Assembly (NCBI RefSeq): GCF_000225505.1
Contig: NZ_BACI01000095.1
Location: forward strand, 1-64,000
Direction of reading: 5' to 3'
DNA length: 64,000 nucleotides
Source: Gordonia alkanivorans NBRC 16433
Lineage (GTDB): Bacteria; Actinomycetota; Actinomycetes; Mycobacteriales; Mycobacteriaceae
Shown here: positions 20,362-28,896 of the stretch, in pieces
How positions within the stretch are numbered: position 1 is the first letter of the stretch
Layout: each line of letters opens with the position of its first letter
Notes under the pieces: model-generated
What the model was told of the DNA's origin: nothing
The model's input: the letters and a program-made list of their open reading frames with translations, nothing else
Databases searched by the model: none
Made by a program: the position numbers and the translations under genes

Positions 20362-21908
20362 CGCTTCACCCCAGCCCGTATCCGCACCGAGACAACCGAC
20401 CCGTAGGTGTTCTCGGCAGTCAACGTCCCGTGATGCCGCGCCACGACCTGGGCGACGAGGGCCAGGCCCAGTCCGCGTCCGGCGTCGTCGCCACCGGATT
20501 TGGTGGAGTAACCGCGCGCAGTCGCGCGGCCGAACAGTTCGTCGTCCATCCCGGGTCCGCTGTCGGCGACGACGATCTCGAGCGCCTCGTGGTCGCCGAC
20601 GACCCCGACCTCCACCCACGGGTCGCCCGGATCGCAGGCATCGAGGGCGTTGTCGACGAGGTTTCCCACGACGGTGATCATCTCGCGCGGTGACAGGATC
20701 TGGGTGGCGTCGTCACTCAACTGCGAATCCTCGGTGAGCGAGAATGCGATTCCCCGTTCGGCCGCCTGCGCACTCTTACCCAGGAGCAACGCGACCAGCG
20801 CCGGTTCGGCGACCGCCTGGGTCATCCGGTCGATGAGGTGTTGGGACAGTTCGAGTTCGGTGGTCGCCAGTCGGACCGCCTCTTCCGACCGCCCCATCTC
20901 GACCAGTGCGACCAGGGTGTGGAGCCGGTTCGCCGACTCGTGCGCCTGGGAGCGGAGCGCCTCGGCGAATCGGGTCATCGAATCCAACTCTCCCATCGCC
21001 TCGGCCAGTTCGGTCCGGTCGCGGATCGTGACGACCGACGAGCCGCGTCGTCCGGACACCGGCGACCGACTGACCAGCAACACCCGTCCGCCCTCGGCGT
21101 GCAACTCGTCGGACACCCCGTCGCCGCGGGTCAGGAAGTCCGGCAGATCGCCTGCGGGCGTGTCTGTTCCGATGCCGAGCAGACGTTGCGCCTCGGCATT
21201 GACCAGCGCCGGCCGGCCGGCCTCGACGACGATCAGTCCCTCGCGGATCGCGCGCAGCACCGCGTCGTGGTGGTCGTACATCAGTCGCAGGTCGCCCGGG
21301 GCCAGTCCGCCGGTCTGCCGCAACAGCCGTCGCCGGATCCACCAGACCCCGGCGGCCGCGGTCAACAGGGCTGCGACGGCGGTGACGGCGATCCGAGGGA
21401 GCTCCCCGCGCCAGGCCGACGTCAAGGACCGCTGGGTGATACCGGCTGCCACCATGCCGATGATCCGGCCGTCGGGTCGCCGGACCGGCGTGATCGTCCG
21501 GATGGACGGACCTAGGGTGCCCGTGTAGGTCTCGGTGATCGTCTCGCCACGGAGGGCCGCATCGATGCTGCCGATGTAGGGCGCCCCGATCAGGTACGGG
21601 TCGGTGTGGGTATAGCGCGTCCGGTCGGGACCCAGCACGGTGATGAAGGCGATGCCCGTCTCCCGCCGGATCCGGTCGGTGACCGGCTGAAGAATCGCGC
21701 TCGGGTCCGGCGAGGTGAGTGCGGACACCGTCGAGGGCGCCTGCGCGAGGCTGACCGCCACCGCGGTGACCTCGTCGCGGGCGGCCCGGTCCCCGTCGAC
21801 CCGGGCGTCGATCGCCGCGAGCACACTGCCCGCCACGACCACCACCGCCACGACGGCCAGCGCGAGCGCCGCCACCTGGCCGGCCAGCGTCCGCGGATAC
21901 CACCGCAT
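20358..21908 (-). CDS. CitA/DcuS-type sensor histidine kinase
   Basis: A 516-residue membrane sensor. Helix 1 (AALALAVVAVVVVAGSVLAA) and a second helix before WWIRRRLLRQ flank an extracellular PASTA-free PDC/PAS-type sensor of about 130 residues containing RYTHTDPYLIG. A cytosolic PAS domain (EGLIVVEAG) follows, then the H box (LRSQAHESANRLHTL), N box (VGNLVDNALDA) and G boxes (DSGPGM, GRGLGLAL). The RYTHxD pattern is the known carboxylate-binding loop of CitA/DcuS. ATG 21908 has a GAGGGG site. It is paired with the response regulator and divergent from dctA. Confidence 0.9.
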   Translation of the reverse strand: MRWYPRTLAGQVAALALAVVAVVVVAGSVLAAIDARVDGDRAARDEVTAVAVSLAQAPSTVSALTSPDPSAILQPVTDRIRRETGIAFITVLGPDRTRYTHTDPYLIGAPYIGSIDAALRGETITETYTGTLGPSIRTITPVRRPDGRIIGMVAAGITQRSLTSAWRGELPRIAVTAVAALLTAAAGVWWIRRRLLRQTGGLAPGDLRLMYDHHDAVLRAIREGLIVVEAGRPALVNAEAQRLLGIGTDTPAGDLPDFLTRGDGVSDELHAEGGRVLLVSRSPVSGRRGSSVVTIRDRTELAEAMGELDSMTRFAEALRSQAHESANRLHTLVALVEMGRSEEAVRLATTELELSQHLIDRMTQAVAEPALVALLLGKSAQAAERGIAFSLTEDSQLSDDATQILSPREMITVVGNLVDNALDACDPGDPWVEVGVVGDHEALEIVVADSGPGMDDELFGRATARGYSTKSGGDDAGRGLGLALVAQVVARHHGTLTAENTYGSVVSVRIRAGVKR

Positions 21909-22087
21909 GCTCGGCCCCTCATCTGCCTGTCGAGCTTCGTCTTCCGACGTTCGGGTTCGGCAAAGCCCCATATCGGGCTATTCCCCCGGCATCGGTGAAC
22001 GTAATGAACAGAATCGTGACGGTCATCACCACGTCGTTTCACAATCCTAACCACCCATGTTCCCGGTACACGAGGAGAGAACCGCCG

Positions 22088-23482
22088 ATGAACGCAGATC
22101 CCAAGGCCGGTGACGAGGCGGTCGAGGCGCCACGGGCCAAGCGCGACCGCACGCACTGGCTGTACATCGCGGTCATCATCGCGGTGGTCGCCGGCGTGGT
22201 CGTCGGTCTCGTGGCACCCGAGGTCGGCAAGGAACTCGGTGTCCTGGGCACCATGTTCGTCAGCCTCATCAAGATGATGATCGCCCCGGTCATCTTCTGC
22301 ACGATCGTGCTGGGCATCGGATCGGTCCGCAAGGCCGCGACGGTCGGCAAGGTCGGCGGTCTCGCGTTCGTCTACTTCCTCATCATGTCGACGGTCGCGC
22401 TGGCAATCGGTCTGGTCGTCGGCAACCTCATCCAGCCCGGCGAGGGGCTGAACATCTCGTCGATGTCGGGCAAGGGTGAGGAACTCGCGAAGGAGGCCCA
22501 CGAGTCGGGCGGAACCATGGACTTCATCCAGGGGATCATCCCGGAGTCGATGCTCTCGGCCCTCACCGACGGCAGTGTGCTGCAGGCGTTGTTCGTCGCA
22601 CTCCTGGTCGGCTTCGCGATCCAGGCGATGGGGCGCACCGGCGAGCCCATCCTGACCGCGGTCTCCTACTTCCAGAAGCTGGTCTTCAAGGTCCTGACCA
22701 TGGTCCTGTGGGTCGCGCCGATCGGCGCGTTCGGCGCCATCGCGAACGTCGTCGGCCAGACCGGTTGGGCTGCCGTGCAACAGCTTCTGACCCTGATGCT
22801 GGCCTTCTACCTCACCTGCCTGGTCTTCGTGTTCGGTGTGCTCGGGGTCCTGCTCCGGACGATCGCCGGGGTCTCGATATTCCGGCTCGTGCGGTATCTG
22901 GCCCGCGAGTACCTGCTGATCTTCGCGACGTCGTCGTCGGAGTCGGCCCTGCCGCGGCTCATCGCCAAGATGGAGCACCTCGGCGTCGAGAAGACGACCG
23001 TCGGTGTCGTGGTGCCGACCGGGTACTCGTTCAACCTCGACGGCACCGCCATCTACCTGACGATGGCGTCGATCTTCATCGCCGATGCGATGGGCGACCC
23101 GCTCTCGGTCGGCGAGCAGATCGGTCTGCTCGCGTTCATGATCATCGCGTCGAAGGGCGCCGCCGGCGTCAGCGGCGCCGGACTGGCGACCCTCGCCGCC
23201 GGTCTCCAGGCGCACCGGCCGGACATGCTCGAGGGTGTGGGCGTGATCGTCGGTATCGACCGGTTCATGTCCGAGGCGCGTGCGGTCACCAACTTCTCCG
23301 GCAATGCGGTGGCGACGCTGCTGGTCGGTTCCTGGACCAAGACGGTGGACAAGCACCAGGTCGACGAGGTGCTGGCGGGTCGCATTCCGTTCGACGAGTC
23401 CAACATGGTCGACGACGAGCTCGAGTCGGCCGGGACCGGGGCACACGAGAAGGTGCTCGAGGGCTCTGCCCCGCGGTCCTGA
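22088..23482 (+). CDS. dctA: Dicarboxylate/amino acid:cation symporter (DctA, DAACS family)
   Basis: This imports C4-dicarboxylates such as succinate, fumarate or malate with cations. The 464-residue protein has about eight membrane helices. The re-entrant loop Ser-rich motif is ATSSSESALPRL, and NLDGTAIYLTM and GIDRFMSEARAVTNFSGN supply the substrate and ion sites. ATG 22088 follows GGAGAG. A 179-base spacer separates it from the divergent sensor kinase, and the pair forms the classic sense-and-import arrangement. Glutamate or aspartate transport cannot be excluded. Confidence 0.93.
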   Translation: MNADPKAGDEAVEAPRAKRDRTHWLYIAVIIAVVAGVVVGLVAPEVGKELGVLGTMFVSLIKMMIAPVIFCTIVLGIGSVRKAATVGKVGGLAFVYFLIMSTVALAIGLVVGNLIQPGEGLNISSMSGKGEELAKEAHESGGTMDFIQGIIPESMLSALTDGSVLQALFVALLVGFAIQAMGRTGEPILTAVSYFQKLVFKVLTMVLWVAPIGAFGAIANVVGQTGWAAVQQLLTLMLAFYLTCLVFVFGVLGVLLRTIAGVSIFRLVRYLAREYLLIFATSSSESALPRLIAKMEHLGVEKTTVGVVVPTGYSFNLDGTAIYLTMASIFIADAMGDPLSVGEQIGLLAFMIIASKGAAGVSGAGLATLAAGLQAHRPDMLEGVGVIVGIDRFMSEARAVTNFSGNAVATLLVGSWTKTVDKHQVDEVLAGRIPFDESNMVDDELESAGTGAHEKVLEGSAPRS

Positions 23483-23510
23483 GCAGAAACGGCCGGCCGC
23501 GAACACGAAA

Positions 23511-23543
23511 GAGGCCGCCCCACCGACAGGTGGGGCGGCCTTC
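23511..23543 (+). terminator. Intrinsic terminator after dctA
   Basis: A 12-bp perfect GC core (23513-23524 with 23529-23540), extended by weaker A-T/G-T pairs, has a 4-base GACA loop and is followed by TTCTTCG. It lies between convergent genes. Confidence 0.75.
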
Positions 23544-23559
23544 TTCGTGGTCTGCGGGA

Positions 23560-24054
23560 CTAGCCTGCGGCGGCAGCGGTCGCCATCACGCGCAGCGACG
23601 CGATGAGGCCGTCGATCAGGTTGCCCTGACGGAAGCCGGTGACCGCGGCGGTCACACCGAGGGCGGCGACACGGTCGTTGACACGACTCGACACCTCGCT
23701 GCCGGAGACGATGACGACGTCGCGCGTGTTCGGCGACACCGCGATCAGCGTGCCGTGGGCAGGCTCGGGAGCCTTCGCCAGGACGGCACGGGCGCTCGCG
23801 TCGAGGTCACCGTCGAGATCGCCGATGTAGACCGAGAAACGCACGAGAGCCTTCTCGCTCGCGGCCTTCAGGGTGTCGTCGAGAGCGATCAGATCCTTCT
23901 TGCTGAAGGGCGGCGTCGTCGGGGCGTCACCCGGGTAGCGGGCCGCCGAGATGCGTCCGCTGTTGGTGATCACTGTGCCCAGCGGAAGTTCGGCGGCCGA
24001 GCGGGCCGCGACCTCTGCACTCACGTTCGCGTGCGAAACCTCACCACTTGCCAC
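23560..24054 (-). CDS. DUF5130 family protein
   Basis: A 164-residue protein, matching in place the M. tuberculosis gene Rv2468c. Typical segments are LPLGTVITNSGRISAARYPG, FSVYIGDLDGDLD, and LIAVSPNTRDVVIVSG. The fold appears related to TPM/Psb32-like domains, but the function is unknown. GTG 24054 has GGGAG 8 bases upstream; ATG 24069 is an alternative. Either start overlaps the end of the CtaJ-like gene (by 14 or 29 bases), so the two are cotranslated and could share a role at the membrane. Confidence 0.7.
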   Translation of the reverse strand: MASGEVSHANVSAEVAARSAAELPLGTVITNSGRISAARYPGDAPTTPPFSKKDLIALDDTLKAASEKALVRFSVYIGDLDGDLDASARAVLAKAPEPAHGTLIAVSPNTRDVVIVSGSEVSSRVNDRVAALGVTAAVTGFRQGNLIDGLIASLRVMATAAAAG

Positions 24055-24289
24055 TTGCCGAGCTCCCATCAACGTCGCCGGGTTCCGCGTGCCGCGGAAG
24101 TGCCATCGGTTCGATGTCGGTGGCACTGAAGAGAAGCGGAGCATGCTCCCATTGCTGATCGAGGGTGTACTCCTTGACCTCCGGGTACTTGACCCCGCCG
24201 GAGAACACCATCGCGACAACGCAGAGCACGACAAAGAGCACCGTCACGATCGTGACTGGCACTCCGATGGGGACGATCAGGCTGTCCAT
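24041..24289 (-). CDS. ctaJ: Probable aa3-type cytochrome oxidase accessory subunit CtaJ
   Basis: An 82-residue single-pass membrane protein. An N-terminal helix (about residues 5-30, IGVPVTIVTVLFVVLCVVAM) is followed by a periplasmic or cytosolic tail with EYTLDQQWEHAPLLFSATD, ending in ASGKW. The pattern of one helix, Y-x-L-x-Q-x-W-x-H-x-P-L-L-F and a C-terminal ASGxW is what I recall for CtaJ, a small subunit of the mycobacterial bcc-aa3 supercomplex encoded at this locus. ATG 24289 has an AAAGGGTG site. The family call is from memory. Confidence 0.6.
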   Translation of the reverse strand: MDSLIVPIGVPVTIVTVLFVVLCVVAMVFSGGVKYPEVKEYTLDQQWEHAPLLFSATDIEPMALPRHAEPGDVDGSSASGKW

Positions 24290-24453
24290 GTCACCCTTTC
24301 GATGGTCGCGCCGGACCAGGCCGGTTGTCGGCACAGGTCATCGTTGATCAATCTAGCCCACATCACACCGACCGGTGCAGCGACCCCTACAGCGCGTCGT
24401 AGACGGTCGCCGAGCGGCCTTCCGAAGGACATTTCGCGGCGCCTTCCGGCGCC

Positions 24454-25053
24454 TCACGCGGCGCCCGCGTCGATGTACTGCATCCAGGCCGGATCGATGT
24501 CCTTGACGGCGGCGATGAGCCCCCAGTGCCGGCCTTTCGGGGCGACCGGCCGGTTCCGCAGCGTCCAACCCAACTCGGTGATCAGCCGGTCGGCCTTGCG
24601 GTGATTGCACGACGCGCAGCAGGCGACGCAGTTCTCCCAGTTGTGGGCCCCGCCCCGGCTGCGCGGCACGACGTGGTCGATGGTGGTGGCGGGCTTGCGG
24701 CAGTACCCGCAGCGGAACCGGTCGCGGTGCATCAGCGCCGCCCGGGTCATCGGCACGGACGCGCGGTACGGAACCCGCACGTAGTTCCGCAGCCGGATCA
24801 CCGTCGGCACCGGCACCGCCGTCGCGGCCGAGTGGAACGCTCCCCCGGACTCGTCGGCGTGGACCATGTCGGCGCGTCCACGCAGGATCAGGACGACGGC
24901 GCGGCGGATGGTGACCGCGCTCAGCGGCTCGTAGGTGGCATTGAGCAGCAGCACCCGGCGGCGTGTCCACGACCGCGACCCGGCCGCCGGCGAGGCCGCA
25001 CCGCCGTGCAGTCTCGTCACCTCGCCCGTCTGGTGGTGTGACCGCTGCGTCAT
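24454..25053 (-). CDS. HNH endonuclease family protein
   Basis: A 199-residue protein with an HNH domain in the C-terminal half: CGYC, then [20 protein letters not shown] and [12 protein letters not shown], giving four Cys for a structural zinc and the catalytic His-Asn-His. The N-terminal half ([20 protein letters not shown]) is a conserved feature of the chromosomal actinobacterial HNH family that includes Rv2469c. A GGGAGG site precedes ATG 25053. It is a housekeeping-type gene of unknown biological role, not a sign of a mobile element. Confidence 0.88.
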   Translation of the reverse strand: MTQRSHHQTGEVTRLHGGAASPAAGSRSWTRRRVLLLNATYEPLSAVTIRRAVVLILRGRADMVHADESGGAFHSAATAVPVPTVIRLRNYVRVPYRASVPMTRAALMHRDRFRCGYCRKPATTIDHVVPRSRGGAHNWENCVACCASCNHRKADRLITELGWTLRNRPVAPKGRHWGLIAAVKDIDPAWMQYIDAGAA

Positions 25054-25203
25054 TCGACCTCCCGCCGGCCCTGCTCGAACTGGTTGACCTGCACAAGTTC
25101 ACCACGGACGCCGACCTCGTGCAGGGAAAACCCGCTGCACGGCACCTCGGCCGGGCCCCGCCGGCGGCACGCGACGTTGAGGCGCCCCTCGGTCGTAGGG
25201 ACA

Positions 25204-25632
25204 ATGGCGGCTGTGACTGGCGAATCCGGCAACTCCCCCGACCCGGCCCCGCGGAGCTTCTACGAGGAGATCGGCGGCGCGGAGACGTTCCGACGGCTCA
25301 CCGAGGTCTTCTACACCGAGGTGGCGAAGGACGAGGTGCTCCGCCCGCTGTACCCCGAGGAGGATCTCGGCCCCGCCGAGCGACGGCTGCGGATGTTCCT
25401 CGAGCAGTACTGGGGCGGTCCGCGGACCTACTCCGACGAGCGCGGCCATCCGAGACTGCGCATGCGCCACAACCCCTACCGCGTCGGCCCGATCGAGCGC
25501 GACGCCTGGCTGCGCTGCATGCACACCGCGATCGCCTCGATCGACGACGAGACCCTGGACCCGCCACACCGCCAGGCACTCGTCGACTACATGGAGATGG
25601 CCGCGCAGTCGATGATGAACTCGCCGATCTGA
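25204..25632 (+). CDS. glbO: Truncated hemoglobin GlbO (group II)
   Basis: A 142-residue group II truncated globin. It carries [20 protein letters not shown], the near-invariant [17 protein letters not shown], proximal His in [11 protein letters not shown], and the distal Trp in [13 protein letters not shown]. GlbO binds O2 and is linked to respiration and to protection from NO and peroxide. The first ~15 residues before SFYEE are variable; GTG 25213 is an alternative start. It is followed 100 bases later by the GH13 gene, as in mycobacteria (Rv2470-Rv2471). Confidence 0.95.
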   Translation: MAAVTGESGNSPDPAPRSFYEEIGGAETFRRLTEVFYTEVAKDEVLRPLYPEEDLGPAERRLRMFLEQYWGGPRTYSDERGHPRLRMRHNPYRVGPIERDAWLRCMHTAIASIDDETLDPPHRQALVDYMEMAAQSMMNSPI

Positions 25633-25732
25633 GAGCCGCGCAAACCTTCCGCCTTTCGCCACCCGCAGTTTCGACACGCCCACGACTCGCCGATTGACCA
25701 GGATTTCTCGCCGAAAACTCAGGTAGGGCAGA

Positions 25733-27613
25733 ATGACCACGGTGAGCGATGAGACACCAGGTGTTGTCCCCGCCGAGCCATCTGACGGGGGTCAGACCGA
25801 CGGCGCACACACCGACGTACCGGAGACCACGGTTACCGAGGGCAACGTGAGTGACTTGTCGGGAGACACCCCCGAGATCGAATCCGCGACAACCGATCCG
25901 GATGCCCTCGACGACGAGGCCATCGAGGCCGAGGCAGATGCCGAACTCGATCCGGGCGCCGAAACCGCCGCCGCACGAGACGAACCGGCGTCCGTCGTGG
26001 TGCCGCAGCTGGACCCGACCGACACCACCTGGTGGAAGTCCGCGGTCTTCTACCAGATCTACCCGCGGTCGTTCTGCGACGCGAACGGCGACGGCGTCGG
26101 CGATCTCGCCGGTGTCATCGGCAAGCTCGGATATCTCGAACTGCTGGGCATCGACGCGATCTGGCTCAGCCCGATCATGACCTCCCCGATGGCCGACCAC
26201 GGTTACGACGTCGCCGATCCGCGCGACATCGACCCGCTCTTCGGCGATCTCGCCACCTTCGACGCCCTCATCGCCGAGGCCCACGCACGCGACATCCGGG
26301 TGACGATGGACCTCGTCCCCAATCACACCAGCGATCAGCACGAGTGGTTCCGGGCCGCTCTCGCCGCGGGCCCGGGTAGTCCGGAGCGCGAACGGTACAT
26401 CTTCCGGGACGGGCGCGGCGAGAACGGCGACGAGCCACCGAACAACTGGCACAGCATCTTCGGCGGACCGTCGTGGACCCGTGTCACCGAGGCCGACGGC
26501 AGCCCCGGCCAGTGGTACCTCCACATCTTCGCCGCCGAGCAGCCCGACCTGAACTGGGAGAACCCCGAGGTCTTCGACGATCTCGAGAAGACACTGCGGT
26601 TCTGGCTGGATCGCGGCGTCGACGGTTTCCGGATCGACGTCGCGCACGGGATGGCCAAGCCCGCCGACCTGCCCGACATGGACCTGACCAACACCGCGCT
26701 GCTCTCCAACGACGACGACGATCCGCGGTTCAACAACTATGCGGTGCACGACATCCACCGCAAGATCCGCAAGGTCCTCGACGAGTACCCGGGCGCCGCG
26801 AACGTCGGCGAGATCTGGGTGAACGACAACGAGAGGTTCGCCGAGTACCTGCGCCCCGACGAACTGCATCTGGGTTTCAACTTCCGACTCGCCAAGGCTC
26901 CCTTCAAACCCGAGGCGATCCGGGAGGCCATCGAGAACTCTCTCGACGCGGTCCTGTCGGTGTCCGGGACGCCCACGTGGACGCTGTCTAACCATGACGT
27001 CGAACGAGAGGTGACGCGGTACGCCCCCGTCGACCCCGCGACCGGTGATCTCGACCTCGCACGCGGGACGCGCCGTGCGCGGGCGATGCTCGTCGTCGAA
27101 ATGGCCCTGCCTGGTTCGATCTTTCTCTACAACGGTTCCGAACTCGGCCTGCCCAACGTCGACGACCTGCCCGAGGAGGTCCTCCAGGATCCGGTGTGGG
27201 AGCGGTCGGGTCACACCGAACGCGGCCGCGACGGATGCCGGGTTCCGCTGCCCTGGCAGGGCACCGAGCCGCCGTTCGGTTTCAGCACGTCGGCCGACAC
27301 CTGGTTGCCGATGCCGGAGTCGTGGCGATCGCTGACCGCCGAGGCACAGCTCGAGGACGTGGGCTCGATGCTGTCGCTGTACCGAGCGGCCATCGAATTA
27401 CGTTACAATCGACCGGAATTCGCCGGCGACTCGATCGACTGGTACGAGGCACCGGAGGGCTGCTTGGCCTTCCGGCGGTCGGAGGGATTCCTGATCTGCG
27501 CACTGAACGCCGGCGAGGTCCCGGTTCCGCTGCCACCGGGTGAGCTCCTGCTGATCAGTTCGCCGCTGGTTGACGGCATGCTGCCGCCCGACGCCGCCGC
27601 CTGGCTGGTCTGA
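25733..27613 (+). CDS. aglA: GH13 alpha-glucosidase (AglA type) with acidic N-terminal extension
   Basis: A 626-residue GH13 enzyme expected to cleave alpha-1,4- or alpha-1,6-glucosides. The barrel begins near residue 98 (WWKSAVFYQIYPRSF). Catalytic residues are the nucleophile Asp in GFRIDVAHG, acid/base Glu in VGEIWVND, and Asp in TLSNHD. Region I is DLVPNHTSD. Residues 1-90 are a low-complexity acidic tail rich in Asp, Glu, Thr and Ala, which I do not expect from the ~546-residue Rv2471 type. It has no signal peptide. It could be disordered or a docking segment; a false upstream start cannot be fully excluded. Confidence 0.88.
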   Translation: MTTVSDETPGVVPAEPSDGGQTDGAHTDVPETTVTEGNVSDLSGDTPEIESATTDPDALDDEAIEAEADAELDPGAETAAARDEPASVVVPQLDPTDTTWWKSAVFYQIYPRSFCDANGDGVGDLAGVIGKLGYLELLGIDAIWLSPIMTSPMADHGYDVADPRDIDPLFGDLATFDALIAEAHARDIRVTMDLVPNHTSDQHEWFRAALAAGPGSPERERYIFRDGRGENGDEPPNNWHSIFGGPSWTRVTEADGSPGQWYLHIFAAEQPDLNWENPEVFDDLEKTLRFWLDRGVDGFRIDVAHGMAKPADLPDMDLTNTALLSNDDDDPRFNNYAVHDIHRKIRKVLDEYPGAANVGEIWVNDNERFAEYLRPDELHLGFNFRLAKAPFKPEAIREAIENSLDAVLSVSGTPTWTLSNHDVEREVTRYAPVDPATGDLDLARGTRRARAMLVVEMALPGSIFLYNGSELGLPNVDDLPEEVLQDPVWERSGHTERGRDGCRVPLPWQGTEPPFGFSTSADTWLPMPESWRSLTAEAQLEDVGSMLSLYRAAIELRYNRPEFAGDSIDWYEAPEGCLAFRRSEGFLICALNAGEVPVPLPPGELLLISSPLVDGMLPPDAAAWLV

Positions 27614-27620
27614 GAATCCT

Positions 27621-28307
27621 CTATAGAACCGTGACCGACAGGTCACGGTGACGCCGCTGGTACACCGAACCGTATCGGGCGTCGACCCGAATCCAGGCCG
27701 CCGACAAGCGGATCCGGACCGGTTCCGCGGCGTCGATGTCCTCGACCGGTGAACTCTCGGTGACCGCGTGCCCGTCGCGGTCGCGGAGGAAACCCATCCC
27801 GGTCAAGGCGAAGAGCGAGCGCATGGTGACGACCGCGCGCAGCGCACCGTCCTCGGTCGAGACCTCGAGCACGCCCTGGTCGAGCACACCCGTGGCGGGT
27901 CCGTGAGCACTTCCCTCCTCGCGCGCCACGCGGGCGCCGTCGCGCGCCAGGCCGACGATGCTGCGAGCGGGCACGTCGTCGACGTGTCGGTAGCCGACGG
28001 ATACGGGAAGTGCACCGCGCCAGGCGGAGTCGAGGGAGAATCCGGGATCTAACGGCGCGCCTGCGGGAGCCGCGGCGAGCGCGGCGTGCAGCGATGCCGC
28101 GTCGCAGACGATGTCGGCTGGTGCCAGCTGCCCGGAGACCGCACGGGTCGCGAGCACCTCGAATCCGGTGTGTGTCCAGAGTGCGACGAGTCCATCCGAG
28201 CGGGCGACGACGCGCACGACGGCGGCGTCGTCGAGCCGTTGGGCATGGGCGAGGAACGCCGACGCGTTGGAGCGATCCGACTCCGCGATCTGGATGAACC
28301 GTTCCAT
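27621..28307 (-). CDS. Conserved hypothetical protein (Rv2474c-like position)
   Basis: A 228-residue soluble protein beginning MERFIQIAESDRSNASAFLA and ending QRRHRDLSVTVL. I see no catalytic motif. The middle has repeated beta-strand-like blocks (AVVRVVARSDGLVALW, ALRAVVTMRSLFALTG). Its ATG shares a base with the stop of the thioesterase gene (TGATG), so expression is coupled; M. tuberculosis has the same order (Rv2475c-Rv2474c). A role linked to the thioesterase is likely but undefined. The last codons overlap a hairpin that may terminate the opposite gene. Confidence 0.65.
   Translation of the reverse strand: MERFIQIAESDRSNASAFLAHAQRLDDAAVVRVVARSDGLVALWTHTGFEVLATRAVSGQLAPADIVCDAASLHAALAAAPAGAPLDPGFSLDSAWRGALPVSVGYRHVDDVPARSIVGLARDGARVAREEGSAHGPATGVLDQGVLEVSTEDGALRAVVTMRSLFALTGMGFLRDRDGHAVTESSPVEDIDAAEPVRIRLSAAWIRVDARYGSVYQRRHRDLSVTVL
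27628..27649 (+). terminator. Hairpin likely terminating the GH13 gene, inside the opposite gene
   Basis: ACCGTGACC/GGTCACGGT (27628-27636 with 27641-27649) with a GACA loop starts 15 bases after the GH13 stop. It lies within the last codons of the convergent gene. Confidence 0.5.
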
Positions 28308-28777
28308 CAGTGCTGCTTCGTGGACGTGTCGTCGCCGCGGCGGAACGAGTTCAGGTAGTCCTTCTGTTCCGGGGTGAGCCGTGCGATGCGCTGGCCGGCG
28401 ACGTCGAAGGCGACGAGCTGGGTGCTGGCGACGACCGCCGGTTTCGATGCGGGATCGGCCCCGGCCGCGCGGACCTCGTAGCCGACGGTGAAGTCGACGG
28501 CGCGCAGGCGCTCGACGAACATGGTCACCTCGATCGGCCCCTCGGAGTGCCGCAGCTGTGCCTGGTACTTCACGTGCAGGTCGGCCACGAGGCAGCCGTC
28601 CCGCAGCGGCGCGGTGGGCCGGCCGTCGAGGAACAGCCACGGGATACGCGCCTCCTCGAGCAGCGTGACCATCCGGGCGTGGTTGATGTGCTGATAGACG
28701 TCCATGTCCGACCATCGCACCGGGACCTTCACCACGTAGCCGTCGGTCGTCGCGGTCCCCGAGTCCTCGTTGAGCAC
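28307..28777 (-). CDS. Hot-dog fold acyl-CoA thioesterase
   Basis: A 156-residue 4-hydroxybenzoyl-CoA-thioesterase-type protein. VPVRWSDMDVYQHINHARMV carries the family motif with the catalytic Asp. The beta strands of the hot-dog sheet follow, with KYQAQLRHSEGPIEV and RAVDFTVGYEVRAAG. It likely hydrolyses short or medium acyl-CoA esters; the true substrate is not known. The start is GTG 28777. It matches Rv2475c in type and place and is coupled to the next gene. Confidence 0.88.
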   Translation of the reverse strand: MLNEDSGTATTDGYVVKVPVRWSDMDVYQHINHARMVTLLEEARIPWLFLDGRPTAPLRDGCLVADLHVKYQAQLRHSEGPIEVTMFVERLRAVDFTVGYEVRAAGADPASKPAVVASTQLVAFDVAGQRIARLTPEQKDYLNSFRRGDDTSTKQH

Positions 28778-28896
28778 GTGCGTTCCATCCCCTGTCGATC
28801 CGGATCTGCTGCTACGACGCCGTCGGGCGTCGCGGACTCAACCCTACGCACGGCGGGCCCCGGCACCCCTGACGGGCGGTGACGACCGCGAGCGAT

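Noticed and set aside
24454..25053. HNH gene as homing endonuclease or phage remnant
   Set aside because: It belongs to the conserved chromosomal order (Rv2469c position) and has no intron or phage neighbours.
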